A stretch of DNA of 43,467 nucleotides from Halomonas sp. A11-A (GTDB taxonomy: Bacteria; Pseudomonadota; Gammaproteobacteria; Pseudomonadales; Halomonadaceae). The stretch covers positions 1 through 43,467 of the forward strand of contig NZ_QGTM01000024.1 of NCBI RefSeq assembly GCF_003182195.1. Reading direction: 5' to 3'. Position numbers and translations under genes: made by a program. The notes beneath the pieces are model-generated. The model worked only from the letters and a program-made list of their open reading frames with translations, ran no database searches and was not told the origin of the DNA. This document shows, piece after piece, positions 21,579 through 30,678 of this stretch. Numbering within the stretch: the first letter of the stretch is position 1; each line of letters opens with the position of its first letter.

Positions 21579-22844
21579 CTAGCGGGTGCCGGCGCCCGCC
21601 TTCTCTGCGTCGGGCTCGGGCTTGTCGGCCCCTTGGTGGCCCAGTGCAGCGGCCTGGTCCAGGCGCGGGTGGTTGTCCAGGAACTCCCGATGGGGATCGG
21701 GCAGGGCGTCCAGAGCCTGGAGGCTCAAGGTGATGGCGTGGATCGCTGCCATCACATCACGGGTGTTGCCCGTCTCGGAGATGGTGTGCATGTTGCGGAT
21801 CGGGAAGCCGATGGAGGTGGCCACGCAGTCCACCGCGGCCAGCACGCCGGCCATGCCGTCGGTGCCGGTATCGGCGCCGACGATGTCCCGCTGCATGGGG
21901 ATGCCGTGCTCCCGGGCGGTGCTCTCGATGATCCGGTTGAGCTGCTCGCTGGCGATGGAGCCCACCGAGAGCGTGAACCCCTTGCCCATCTCCAGCGGTT
22001 GCATGCGACGGTCGCCGATGCCCGGGGCCGCCACGTAGTCATGGTTCACGTCCACGGCGATGATGGCGTCGGGCCGGAGCTCGCCGGCCAGTACCCGGCT
22101 GCCGAAGCGGCCGATCTCCTCGTAGCTGGCGATGGCGAACATCACCCGCACCTGCTCGGTGCCTCCCGCCTCGGCGATCAGTCGCGCCACCTCGGCGGTG
22201 ACGAAGCAACCCAGGCCGTTGTCCAGGTAGGCGCCGTAGAAGGTGTCCGGGCTGAAGCCGTGGCGAATGGGGCGGTTGAAGAGGATTGAGTCGCCGGGGC
22301 GCACGCCCAGGTTCTCCACCTGCTGCTTCTTGTTCTCTCCGTGGATCTGCAGGTCCAGGTAGATCTGCTCCTTCTTGATGCCCTTGCTGCCGTCGCGCTG
22401 GGCCGGGTCGGAGAAGTGGATGGCGCCCAGCGCCTCCACGGTACCACCCTCGATGCGCCGGTAGCGGCCGGGTGCCTGGGGATCCTCGCTGAACAGCGTG
22501 ACCTCGTGGCCGATCAGCACGTTGGGCAGGAAGGCGTCGGTGTTGATCCAGATCTTGCCGTCCTCGCCGATGGAGCGCACCTGCATGCGGATCTTGTCGG
22601 CGTGGCCGATCACCATCACCTTGAACAGGCCGTCGCGGCCCGGGTGGGTGTCCAGCACCACGCCGGCATGGCCCTTGAACTGGTGCAGCTGCCAGCTCGT
22701 TGGGGCGAAGCTCTCGAAGTGGGGCTTGAGCACGCCGTAGGTCATGGCGGCCTCCAGGCCCACGGGGCTTGGCGCCGCGAGCAGGCGTCGCATCAGCTCG
22801 AACTGCGGCTCGGGCATGGGGGCGGTCCAGGGGGTATCGCTCAT
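21579..22844 (-). CDS. M42-type zinc metallopeptidase
   Basis: A 421-aa protein of the M42/M28-like aminopeptidase superfamily, whose members use two metal ions. Metal-ligand blocks appear in family order: VMVIGHADK (H81, D83), GAYLDNGLG (D208), SYEEIG (E242-E243), AVDVNHD (D265) and NMHTISE (H353). There is no signal peptide, so it is presumably cytosolic and degrades short peptides. The start at ATG 22844 (MSDTPW) has a GAGAG-type ribosome binding site; upstream in-frame sequence back to 22943 is not family-like. The last 25 residues are a charged low-complexity tail. Convergent with the PRPP gene. Confidence 0.88.
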   Translation of the reverse strand: MSDTPWTAPMPEPQFELMRRLLAAPSPVGLEAAMTYGVLKPHFESFAPTSWQLHQFKGHAGVVLDTHPGRDGLFKVMVIGHADKIRMQVRSIGEDGKIWINTDAFLPNVLIGHEVTLFSEDPQAPGRYRRIEGGTVEALGAIHFSDPAQRDGSKGIKKEQIYLDLQIHGENKKQQVENLGVRPGDSILFNRPIRHGFSPDTFYGAYLDNGLGCFVTAEVARLIAEAGGTEQVRVMFAIASYEEIGRFGSRVLAGELRPDAIIAVDVNHDYVAAPGIGDRRMQPLEMGKGFTLSVGSIASEQLNRIIESTAREHGIPMQRDIVGADTGTDGMAGVLAAVDCVATSIGFPIRNMHTISETGNTRDVMAAIHAITLSLQALDALPDPHREFLDNHPRLDQAAALGHQGADKPEPDAEKAGAGTR

Positions 22845-23004
22845 CGTGTTCTCTCTCTTGGGGGGTGAGATCATCCTCCCGGAGCTTACCATCCCGATGC
22901 GGCGGCGGTCTGTCTGCGCTTCCAGGGCTGCCACCCTTGCCACTGGTCAGGCTATGCTGAGCGCATTGTCCTCAACCGCTTGTGCATGAGAAGGAGAGTC
23001 AGGG

Positions 23005-23535
23005 ATGTCGTCAAGGATGTCGCCGCTGTTACCCCTCGGGCTGGCCACTCTGCTGCTGGCAGGCTGTGCCGGCGCTCCTCCGGCACCCGCCGAGCGCCCC
23101 CAGGGGGAGGCAGCGCCGCCCCCGGTGGCGGCGGTGCCCGGTGTGGGTGTCGAGGAGCGCGACTGGCTCCCGCCACTCTTCAGCGGGGTGGAAGATGAGG
23201 CCCACTACTATATCAGCCGCCTGCCGGACCGGCGTTTCGTCACCACCTACGGCGGGGAGGAGCATCCCAGGCCTTGGTATATCGCGGCGGAGCGGCTGGG
23301 GCAGATCGGCGAGCCGGCCATTCCCCTGCTGGCCGCGCGGCTCGATTCCTCGGACGAGTACGAGCTGATGCTGGCGCTCTATGCGCTGATGCTGGCCTCC
23401 CAGGACCCGTCGCTGATGGCCGCCACCGGCGGCGACACCCTCGAGCTTGGCAGCGTGCTGGACCCGCGCCACAACGCCGAGAACCTCGCGCTGGCCCGGG
23501 CCTGGTGGCAGCGACAGGGCTGGCGCTGGGAGTAG
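23005..23535 (+). CDS. Predicted lipoprotein with HEAT-like segment, 176 aa
   Basis: The N-terminus is a lipoprotein signal peptide with lipobox LLLAG-C21 after a hydrophobic stretch, followed by a Pro/Ala-rich linker (22-45). The mature part has AAERLGQIGEPAIPLLAARL and a following helix (YELMLALYALMLASQ) that resemble one HEAT-type repeat pair. The end is W-rich (LARAWWQRQGWRWE). It should be anchored in the outer or inner membrane facing the periplasm; the residue after the cysteine is Ala, which is compatible with outer-membrane sorting. AAGGAG lies 8 nt before ATG 23005. I do not know its function. Confidence 0.75.
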   Translation: MSSRMSPLLPLGLATLLLAGCAGAPPAPAERPQGEAAPPPVAAVPGVGVEERDWLPPLFSGVEDEAHYYISRLPDRRFVTTYGGEEHPRPWYIAAERLGQIGEPAIPLLAARLDSSDEYELMLALYALMLASQDPSLMAATGGDTLELGSVLDPRHNAENLALARAWWQRQGWRWE

Positions 23536-23601
23536 CAGGGAAGGGGCCCTAGCCCGCGCTCGGCAGGGGCGTGAAGGCGTGCGGGTGAGCCCCACTGGCG
23601 G

Positions 23602-23642
23602 TTGATATGCATCAAGGCAAAGGACTCAACCTGGACTAGTCT
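23602..23642 (+). promoter_or_regulatory. Perfect FNR/Anr box and -10 upstream of hsp20
   Basis: TTGATATGCATCAA (23602-23615) matches the FNR/Anr consensus TTGAT-N4-ATCAA at every defined base. A -10-like TAGTCT lies at 23637-23642, which puts the box centre about 40.5 bp upstream of the predicted start of transcription, the class II activator position. Confidence 0.7.
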
Positions 23643-23722
23643 ACCTGTTGCGGCTCGGTGCCTGCGTTCGCAGTGACTGCCGTTCGTCAGAGGTTGTCGT
23701 TCCGCTACAGGAGAGTGCCAGC

Positions 23723-24211
23723 ATGGCCAAGAAGTCCAAGGATACCTCCCCCGCCACCCAGTCCGAGTCCCGGGAGGTGAGTCCCTTTCACGAGTTCGAA
23801 CGTTTCTTCGACGGCTTCCTCGGGCGGGGCGGCATGCCGTCGCTGCGCTGGGATCATCCGCTGTGGGAGCGCTTCGCCGCCTTCGAGAAGGGGATGCCCA
23901 AGGTCGATGTCATCGATCGCGACGCCGAGGTGGTGGTGCGCGCGGAGGTCCCCGGCTTCGAGCGCGAGGATCTCGAGGTCTCGGTCAGCGACCATAGCGT
24001 GACCATCAAGGGCGAGCACCGCCAGGAGCACAAGGAGGAGGAGGGCGAGTACTTTCGCTCGGAGATCTCCACGGGCTCCTTCTCGCGCACCGTGTCGCTA
24101 CCCGGTGATATCGACACCGAGGGAGGCGAGGCGAGCTTCAAGAACGGCATCCTCGAGCTGACCCTGCCGAAGCTGAAACGGGCCAGCCGGCGCAACATCG
24201 AGGTGAAGTGA
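23723..24211 (+). CDS. Hsp20 family small heat shock protein
   Basis: A 162-aa ATP-independent chaperone. The alpha-crystallin domain spans about 55-150, with KVDVIDRDAEVVVRAEVPGF, a dimer-type SVTIKGEHRQEHKEEEGEYF and FKNGILELTLPK, and a short tail with an I-x-V motif (NIEV). The N-terminal arm contains the phenylalanine-rich FHEFERFFDGFLGR, as in the archaeal/proteobacterial Hsp20 class rather than IbpA/B. ATG 23723 has AGGAG 10 nt upstream. The perfect FNR/Anr box suggests induction under low oxygen. Convergent with the DsbA-like gene (21 bp). Confidence 0.93.
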   Translation: MAKKSKDTSPATQSESREVSPFHEFERFFDGFLGRGGMPSLRWDHPLWERFAAFEKGMPKVDVIDRDAEVVVRAEVPGFEREDLEVSVSDHSVTIKGEHRQEHKEEEGEYFRSEISTGSFSRTVSLPGDIDTEGGEASFKNGILELTLPKLKRASRRNIEVK

Positions 24212-24232
24212 TCCTCCGGTCCTAATTCAGGA

Positions 24233-24871
24233 CTATCCCAGGGCGTCGAGCAGCCGCTGCGTGGCCAGGAACAGCTGGCGGCGCGGCTGGGCACCCTCGA
24301 GCACGCCGGCATGCTCGCCGTCCAGGCTGAAGCGCAGCGCCGGCACGCCCTGGATGCCGAGGTCGCGGGCGGTGCGCTGGTCCGCCATCACCGCCTGGCG
24401 ATGGTCGCCCTGCGCCAGCGCCCGCTGCAGCGCGCTGCCGTCCAGCGCCAGCGTCTCGGCCAGCCTGGCGAGGACCTGCGGGTCGGCCAGGTCCAGGCTC
24501 TCCTCGAAGAACCCGCAGAACAGCGCCCTGCGCATGGCGCCGCCCGCCCCGGGGTGATCGGCCGCCTGGGCCTCGGCCCAGGCGGCCGCCTCGTGGGCCA
24601 GTCGTGAGCGCGGCTGGATCCGGGGAAGCCGCAGGGTCATGCCGCGTTCGGCCGCCATGGGGTAGACGGCCCGCCCCCAGATGTCATGCAGGTAGTCGCC
24701 GTCCGGGTCGAGGGTCGGCTCGGGGGCGGGGCGCAGTTCGAAGGCGCGCCAGCGGATCGTCACCTTCCCCCCGAAACGCTCGGCCAGGGCGTCGAGCTCC
24801 GGCATCTCCAGGTAGCAGAAGGGACACACATAGTCGCTGAAGACGTCGAGCGCGATGCGCGGCTGGGTCAT
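24233..24871 (-). CDS. DsbA family oxidoreductase, FrnE-like
   Basis: A 212-aa thioredoxin-fold protein with an inserted helical domain. The active-site motif C-P-F-C is at 16-19 in LDVFSDYVCPFCYLEM. The helical part and the later GIQGVPALRFSLDGEH (cis-proline loop) match the FrnE/DsbA-like branch. It has no signal peptide, so it works in the cytosol, as FrnE in Deinococcus does in disulfide and oxidative-stress handling. The substrate here is unknown. It lies 48 bp after the SDR gene, same direction, perhaps one operon. Confidence 0.88.
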   Translation of the reverse strand: MTQPRIALDVFSDYVCPFCYLEMPELDALAERFGGKVTIRWRAFELRPAPEPTLDPDGDYLHDIWGRAVYPMAAERGMTLRLPRIQPRSRLAHEAAAWAEAQAADHPGAGGAMRRALFCGFFEESLDLADPQVLARLAETLALDGSALQRALAQGDHRQAVMADQRTARDLGIQGVPALRFSLDGEHAGVLEGAQPRRQLFLATQRLLDALG

Positions 24872-24919
24872 GGGGACTCCGGTGGTCAGAGGGCGAGAGG
24901 GCCTATCCTGCCAGGTGGC

Positions 24920-25828
24920 TCAGCCGGCGGCCAGGCAGGCCGGCAGGCTGTCGTGGAGGGTGCGCGGCACGATGCCCAGGTCGTCGAAGCTGCCCACGTC
25001 CTCGCCGACCAGGGTGTCCTGCTGCATCAGGATCACCTGGTCCCGGGTCAGCGGCGGTGAGGGCAGGGGGGCGAGCAGGGCCGCCACGAGGCGCCAGGCT
25101 GCAAAGGGCACCGGCAGCAGGTGGCGCCGGCATGTCAGGTGGGCCAGGAGCTGCTCGACGATCTGGCGGTAGGTGAGCCGCTCCGGGCCGCCCAGCTCGA
25201 ACAGCCGGCGCTCCAGCGGGCGTGCGCCGCTCAGGCGCACCGCGGCGCGCGCCACGTCATCCACGTGCACCGGCTGCAGCCGGGTGCTGCCGCGGCCAAA
25301 CAGGGGGAAGGCCGGCAGCCGTGCCAGGCGCACCAGCGCCGAGAGGAAGGCATCGTCGGGGCCGAACAGCACCGCGGGGCGCAGCAGGATCGCCTTGGGC
25401 AGGGCATCGATCACGGCGCGCTCCCCGGCGGCTCGGGCACGCACATAGGCGGAGGGGGAGCGCTCGGCGACACCGATGCCGGAGACATGGACCAGTCGGC
25501 TCACGCCGGCCTCCCGAGCGAGTCGCGCCAGGCGCTCGGCGCCCGCGACATGGATCGCCTCGAAGGTGAGGCCGGCGCGGGGCCGTTCCACATAGAGGCT
25601 CACCGCGTTGATCACCGCGCCGCTGCCGGCAAGGGCAGCGGCGACCTGCGGCTCGTCGCGCAGGTCACAGTCCACGGCCTCCACGCGGTCCCCGGCTTCC
25701 AGCCAGTCGGGCAGGTGTGGGCGCCTTGCCGCGATGCGCACCGAGCGGCCGGCCTCCACCAGTTCGCGCACGATAGCGCGGCCCAGAAAGCCGGTGCCGC
25801 CGACGACCGTGGTGGGGGCCTCCTGCAT
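24920..25828 (-). CDS. NAD(P)-binding SDR protein, NDUFA9-like
   Basis: A 302-aa atypical extended SDR. The nucleotide loop GGTGFLG is at 10-16, followed by [23 protein letters not shown] and NAVSLY, then [11 protein letters not shown] where classical SDRs have their Ser/Tyr site, and [20 protein letters not shown]. This matches the NDUFA9-like group related to the complex I assembly subunit. In bacteria these are stand-alone proteins, possibly quinone- or membrane-associated; no clear function. Start ATG 25828 ([10 protein letters not shown]). It is divergent from yjdM. Confidence 0.82.
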   Translation of the reverse strand: MQEAPTTVVGGTGFLGRAIVRELVEAGRSVRIAARRPHLPDWLEAGDRVEAVDCDLRDEPQVAAALAGSGAVINAVSLYVERPRAGLTFEAIHVAGAERLARLAREAGVSRLVHVSGIGVAERSPSAYVRARAAGERAVIDALPKAILLRPAVLFGPDDAFLSALVRLARLPAFPLFGRGSTRLQPVHVDDVARAAVRLSGARPLERRLFELGGPERLTYRQIVEQLLAHLTCRRHLLPVPFAAWRLVAALLAPLPSPPLTRDQVILMQQDTLVGEDVGSFDDLGIVPRTLHDSLPACLAAG

Positions 25829-25969
25829 GTCGCGTCCTTCGTGCTGCCGGGAAAGTCCCTATCCTGCCAGGCTCGGGGTAGGGCGTCATGTCCGGTGGAT
25901 CACGGCTGGAGCCCGCCCGCACGGCGGTGTAGGCTTGGCCGCTTCCATCAATCCTTGCCGGAGCCCGCC

Positions 25970-26311
25970 ATGAGCGACCTTCCTCACTGTCCCGCCTGTG
26001 ATTCCGCCTTCACCTACGACGACGGCCTGCAGTATGTCTGCCCGGAGTGCGGTCACGAGTGGTCCCGCGAAGCCGCCACCGACGTGGCCGACGAGGCCCC
26101 CCAGGTGCGCGACGCCAATGGCAACCCCCTGGCCGATGGCGACACCGTGACCGTGATCAAGGACCTCAAGGTCAAGGGTTCGTCGCTGGTCGTCAAGGTG
26201 GGCACCCGGGTCAAGAACATCCGCCTGGTGGAGGGCGACCACGATATCGACTGCAAGGTCGATGGCATCGGCCCCATGAAGCTGAAGTCCGCCTTTGTCA
26301 AAAAAGCATAA
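25970..26311 (+). CDS. yjdM: YjdM (PhnA-type) zinc-ribbon protein
   Basis: The 113-aa product matches the PhnA/YjdM family. An N-terminal zinc ribbon has C7-x2-C10 and C24-x2-C27 ([20 protein letters not shown]), followed by the compact C-terminal PhnA domain ([20 protein letters not shown]). Despite the old name it is not needed for phosphonate use; its role is unsettled. GGAG lies 6 nt before ATG 25970. The last codons (VKKA-stop) are copied several times downstream in a 17-nt tandem repeat. Confidence 0.95.
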   Translation: MSDLPHCPACDSAFTYDDGLQYVCPECGHEWSREAATDVADEAPQVRDANGNPLADGDTVTVIKDLKVKGSSLVVKVGTRVKNIRLVEGDHDIDCKVDGIGPMKLKSAFVKKA

Positions 26312-26364
26312 GCGTAAAGAAGGCCTGAGCGTCAAGAAGGCCTGAGCGTCAAGCCGGCCTCCCA
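26297..26364 (+). repeat. 17-nt tandem repeat carrying the yjdM stop region
   Basis: Four units at 26297, 26314, 26331 and 26348. Unit 1 contains the real end of yjdM (GTCAAAAAAGCATAAGC). Units 2 and 3 read GTAAAGAAGGCCTGAGC and GTCAAGAAGGCCTGAGC, each again encoding Val-Lys-Lys-Ala-stop in a shifted frame. Unit 4 is degenerate and has lost the stop. The unit length is not a multiple of three. Confidence 0.85.
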
Positions 26365-26382
26365 TCGATAGATCCTGCCAAT

Positions 26383-26401
26383 GAGAACGATTGTCGTTAT
26401 T
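26383..26401. promoter_or_regulatory. Predicted Fur box upstream of the suf operon
   Basis: The 19 bases at 26383-26401 agree with the Fur consensus at 13 of 19 positions and contain the inner inverted repeat AACGA-TTG-TCGTT. It lies 65 bp upstream of the predicted -35, which is compatible with iron control of the suf operon. Confidence 0.55.
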
Positions 26402-26465
26402 GATGGGATCGGCGGCGAACGTGCCGGCATCTTCCCCGCCGAACCCGCGAAACCCTCCGCTGCTC

Positions 26466-26504
26466 TTCACATCGGTTCGATACAGGACTAAAATGGTCCC
26501 CAAT
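26466..26504 (+). promoter_or_regulatory. suf operon promoter with overlapping IscR-type operator
   Basis: -35 TTCACA (26466-26471), 17-bp spacer and -10 TAAAAT (26489-26494). Bases 26480-26504 match the IscR type 1 motif at about 18 of 25 positions, with core GGACTAAAATGGTCC. The operator covers the -10, so binding should repress. Confidence 0.7.
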
Positions 26505-26509
26505 CGAGA

Positions 26510-26530
26510 CGCGGCCCCTTTCGGGCCGCG
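26510..26530 (+). other. Hairpin in the 5' leader of the suf mRNA
   Basis: CGCGGCCC (26510-26517) pairs with GGGCCGCG (26523-26530), loop CTTTC. It lies between the predicted transcription start (about 26501) and the AGGAGGG ribosome binding site at 26539, so it could stabilise the leader or affect initiation. Confidence 0.5.
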
Positions 26531-26549
26531 CGCCACCGAGGAGGGCAGC

Positions 26550-27014
26550 ATGCTCAAGCTTTCGCGGCTGACCGACTACGCCGCCGTGGTGATGGCCCAG
26601 ATCGCGCGTCATCCGGAGCACTCCCATGCGGCAGGGGAGCTGGCCGAGGCGGTGCAGCTGCCGCACCCCACGGTCTCCAAGACCCTCAAGATGCTGGTCA
26701 AGGCGGGTCTCCTCGAGTCGCGGCGCGGTGCCCAGGGTGGCTACTCCCTGGCGCGCCCGGCATCCAGGATCACCGCCATCGACATCATCACTGCCATCGA
26801 GGGCCCGGTGGCCATGACCGAATGCAGCCACGCCGAGGGCGACTGCGACCTGGCCGCCACCTGCGGCGTCGCCGACAACTGGCAGCGGGTGTCGCTGGCC
26901 GTGCGCACCCTGCTCGACAGCGTGACCCTGGCCCACCTGGCCGACACCGCGCCGATCAAGCTGCCGGTGCAGCTGCCCATCCAGAGCGTGACCCTGGCCG
27001 CCGACACGGCCTGA
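26550..27014 (+). CDS. Rrf2-family SUF system regulator (IscR-like)
   Basis: A 154-aa winged-helix regulator. The N-terminal DNA-binding domain has [20 protein letters not shown], the recognition-helix region [20 protein letters not shown] and the wing [11 protein letters not shown]. Three cysteines C92, C99 and C105 (spacing 6 and 5) are placed like the Fe-S ligands of IscR (92, 98, 104), so it probably senses Fe-S status. This matches the gammaproteobacterial 'SUF system Fe-S cluster assembly regulator' group. AGGAGGG precedes ATG 26550. It heads the suf operon (68 bp to sufB), and the IscR-type site over its own promoter predicts autoregulation. Confidence 0.93.
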   Translation: MLKLSRLTDYAAVVMAQIARHPEHSHAAGELAEAVQLPHPTVSKTLKMLVKAGLLESRRGAQGGYSLARPASRITAIDIITAIEGPVAMTECSHAEGDCDLAATCGVADNWQRVSLAVRTLLDSVTLAHLADTAPIKLPVQLPIQSVTLAADTA

Positions 27015-27082
27015 GTCGCCTTACCGAATCCAAAGCGGCGAGCCCGACTCGCCGGCCCAACCGCCCGGGGAGGGGAGACATC

Positions 27083-28525
<1,443 letters not shown>

Positions 28526-28557
28526 TCCCCCATTTTCAGAATTCAAAGGTAATGAAG

Positions 28558-29310
28558 ATGCTCGAAGTCAAGGATCTGCACGTCACGGTCGAGGGCAAGG
28601 AAATCCTCAAGGGCCTTACCCTGACCATCAATGCCGGCGAGGTGCACGCCATCATGGGCCCCAACGGCGCCGGCAAGTCCACCCTCTCGGCGGTGATCGC
28701 CGGCAAGGAGGGTTACGAGGTTACCTCAGGCTCGATCACCTTCGAGGGCCAGGACGTGCTGGAGATGGAGGTCGAGGAGCGGGCCCTGGCCGGCATGCTG
28801 CTGGGCTTCCAGTATCCGGTGGAGATCCCCGGGGTGAAGAACATCTACCTGCTCAAGGCGGCGCTCAATGCCAAGCGGGCCGCCAATGGTCAGGAGGATA
28901 TCCCGGCGCCGGAGTTCCTGAAGCTGGTCAAGGAGAAGATCGCCGAGATGAAGATGGACGCCAGCTTCCTGCAGCGCTCCGTCAACGAAGGCTTCTCCGG
29001 CGGCGAGAAGAAGCGTAACGAGATCCTGCAGATGCTGGTGCTGCAGCCCAAGCTCGCCATGCTCGACGAGATCGATTCCGGCCTCGATATCGACGCCATG
29101 AAGGTGGTCGCCGACGGCGTCAACAGCCTGCGCGCCGAGGATCGCGGCATCCTGCTGGTGACCCACTACCAGCGCCTGCTCGACTACATCGTGCCGGACA
29201 AGGTGCACGTGCTGGTGGATGGCCGCATCGTCAAGAGCGGCGGTGCCGACCTGGCCCTCGAGCTCGAGTCCCGAGGCTATGACTGGGTGCTGGAGGAGAC
29301 CGCTGCATGA
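28558..29310 (+). CDS. sufC: Fe-S cluster assembly ATPase SufC
   Basis: A 250-aa ABC-type ATPase without membrane partner that drives shape change in SufBCD. Walker A GPNGAGKST is at 34-42, the Q-loop is GFQYPVEIPGV, the signature is FSGGEKKRNEILQ, Walker B is LAMLDEIDSGLD and the H-loop is LLVTHYQRLLDY. I chose ATG 28558 because AAAGG lies 8 nt upstream and other SufC proteins begin ML-x-(I/V)-KDLHV; ATG 28552 is too close to the ribosome binding site. The stop overlaps sufD by 4 nt (ATGA). Confidence 0.97.
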   Translation: MLEVKDLHVTVEGKEILKGLTLTINAGEVHAIMGPNGAGKSTLSAVIAGKEGYEVTSGSITFEGQDVLEMEVEERALAGMLLGFQYPVEIPGVKNIYLLKAALNAKRAANGQEDIPAPEFLKLVKEKIAEMKMDASFLQRSVNEGFSGGEKKRNEILQMLVLQPKLAMLDEIDSGLDIDAMKVVADGVNSLRAEDRGILLVTHYQRLLDYIVPDKVHVLVDGRIVKSGGADLALELESRGYDWVLEETAA

Positions 29311-30653
29311 GCGATGTTCAGACCTTTCTCGACCGCCTGGCCGAGCTCGGCGCCCGGCGCGGGCCTGAGCCGACCTGGATCGCCGCCCGGCGCCAGGCCG
29401 GGGCCGCGCGCTTCGAGGCGCTGGGCTTCCCGACCCGCCGCGACGAGGCCTGGAAGTACACCGACGTGCGCGCCATCGCCCGGGGCGACTTCGCCCTGGC
29501 CGAGGACGCCGAGTTCTCCCAGGCCAGTGCCGCGGCGCTGACGCTGCCCCTCGACGCCCATCGGCTGACCTTCGTCGACGGTCACTTCTCGGCGGTGCTC
29601 TCCCAGCTCGACGGCCTGCCGGCCGGCGTGGCGCTGCTGCCGCTCTCCCGGGCCCTGGAGGAGAACCACGAGGCGGTGGGCGGCCCCCTGGGCCGGCTGA
29701 CCGGCGTCGACTTCTCGCCCTTCTCGGCGCTCAATACCGCCTTCATGGAGGAGGGCGCGGTGCTGCGCCTGGCGCCGGGCACCGTGGTGAAGAAGCCGAT
29801 CATCCTGCAGTTCCTCTCCCGGGCCGGCGAGCGGGCGGTGATGAGCCATCCGCGTATCCTGGTGGAGGCCGGCGGGCGCAGCCAGGCGACGCTGATCGAG
29901 CACCACGTGGGGGAGGAGGCCGCGGCCAACTTCACCAACCTGGTGGCGGAGATCATGCTCGACCGCGGCGCGATCCTGACCCATTACAAGCTGCAGGAGG
30001 CGCCCCTGGCCGACCTGCACGTGGCCAGCATCCACGTGGAGCAGGGCCGCGACAGCACCTACACCTCGTTCAACCTGAACCTGGGCGGCGGCCTGGTGCG
30101 CACCGACCTGATCAGCGAGCTCAACGGTCAGGGCGCCACCGCCAACTTCTACGGCCTCTTCTACGGGCAGGGCCGCCAGCATGTGGACAGCCACACCGTG
30201 GCCAACCACAACGCGCCCCACACCTACTCCAACGAGAACTACAAGGGCATCCTCGACGACCGCGCCCATGGCGTGTTCAACGGCCGGGTGGTGGTCAAGC
30301 GCGACAGCCAGAAGATCGAGGGCTTCCAGAGCAACGCCAACCTGCTGCTCTCCGACCGGGCCGAGATCGACGCCAAGCCGGAGCTCGAGATCTACGCCGA
30401 CGACGTCAAGTGCTCCCACGGCACCACCACCGGCCAGCTCGACGAGGAGGCGATCTACGCCCTGCGCGCTCGCGGCATCGACCGCCAGACCGCGCGTGGC
30501 CTGCTGACCCTGGCCTTCGCCGGCGAGGTGCTCGAGGCGGTGAGCCTGGATGCGATTTCCGAGCGCGTGGAGCTCGCGGTGGCCGGCAAGCTGCCGGAGC
30601 GCTTCAACCTGGCCGGGCTGGTGGAAGCCGCCGCGGCCCTGGGCGGCGAGTGA
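29307..30653 (+). CDS. sufD: Fe-S cluster assembly subunit SufD
   Basis: The 448-aa SufB paralogue of the SufBCD complex. It has an N-terminal helical segment with RRDEAWKYTDVRAI, typical of SufD, and a beta-helix with FNLNLGGGLVRTDLI, HKDD-like YKGILDDRAHGVFNGRVVV and the conserved DVKCSHGTTTGQLDEEAIYA, which includes the His needed in E. coli SufD (H360). Translationally coupled to sufC by an ATGA overlap. Confidence 0.97.
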   Translation: MSDVQTFLDRLAELGARRGPEPTWIAARRQAGAARFEALGFPTRRDEAWKYTDVRAIARGDFALAEDAEFSQASAAALTLPLDAHRLTFVDGHFSAVLSQLDGLPAGVALLPLSRALEENHEAVGGPLGRLTGVDFSPFSALNTAFMEEGAVLRLAPGTVVKKPIILQFLSRAGERAVMSHPRILVEAGGRSQATLIEHHVGEEAAANFTNLVAEIMLDRGAILTHYKLQEAPLADLHVASIHVEQGRDSTYTSFNLNLGGGLVRTDLISELNGQGATANFYGLFYGQGRQHVDSHTVANHNAPHTYSNENYKGILDDRAHGVFNGRVVVKRDSQKIEGFQSNANLLLSDRAEIDAKPELEIYADDVKCSHGTTTGQLDEEAIYALRARGIDRQTARGLLTLAFAGEVLEAVSLDAISERVELAVAGKLPERFNLAGLVEAAAALGGE

Positions 30654-30678
30654 GCCCGCCCCTGACGAGGAACTCGCC

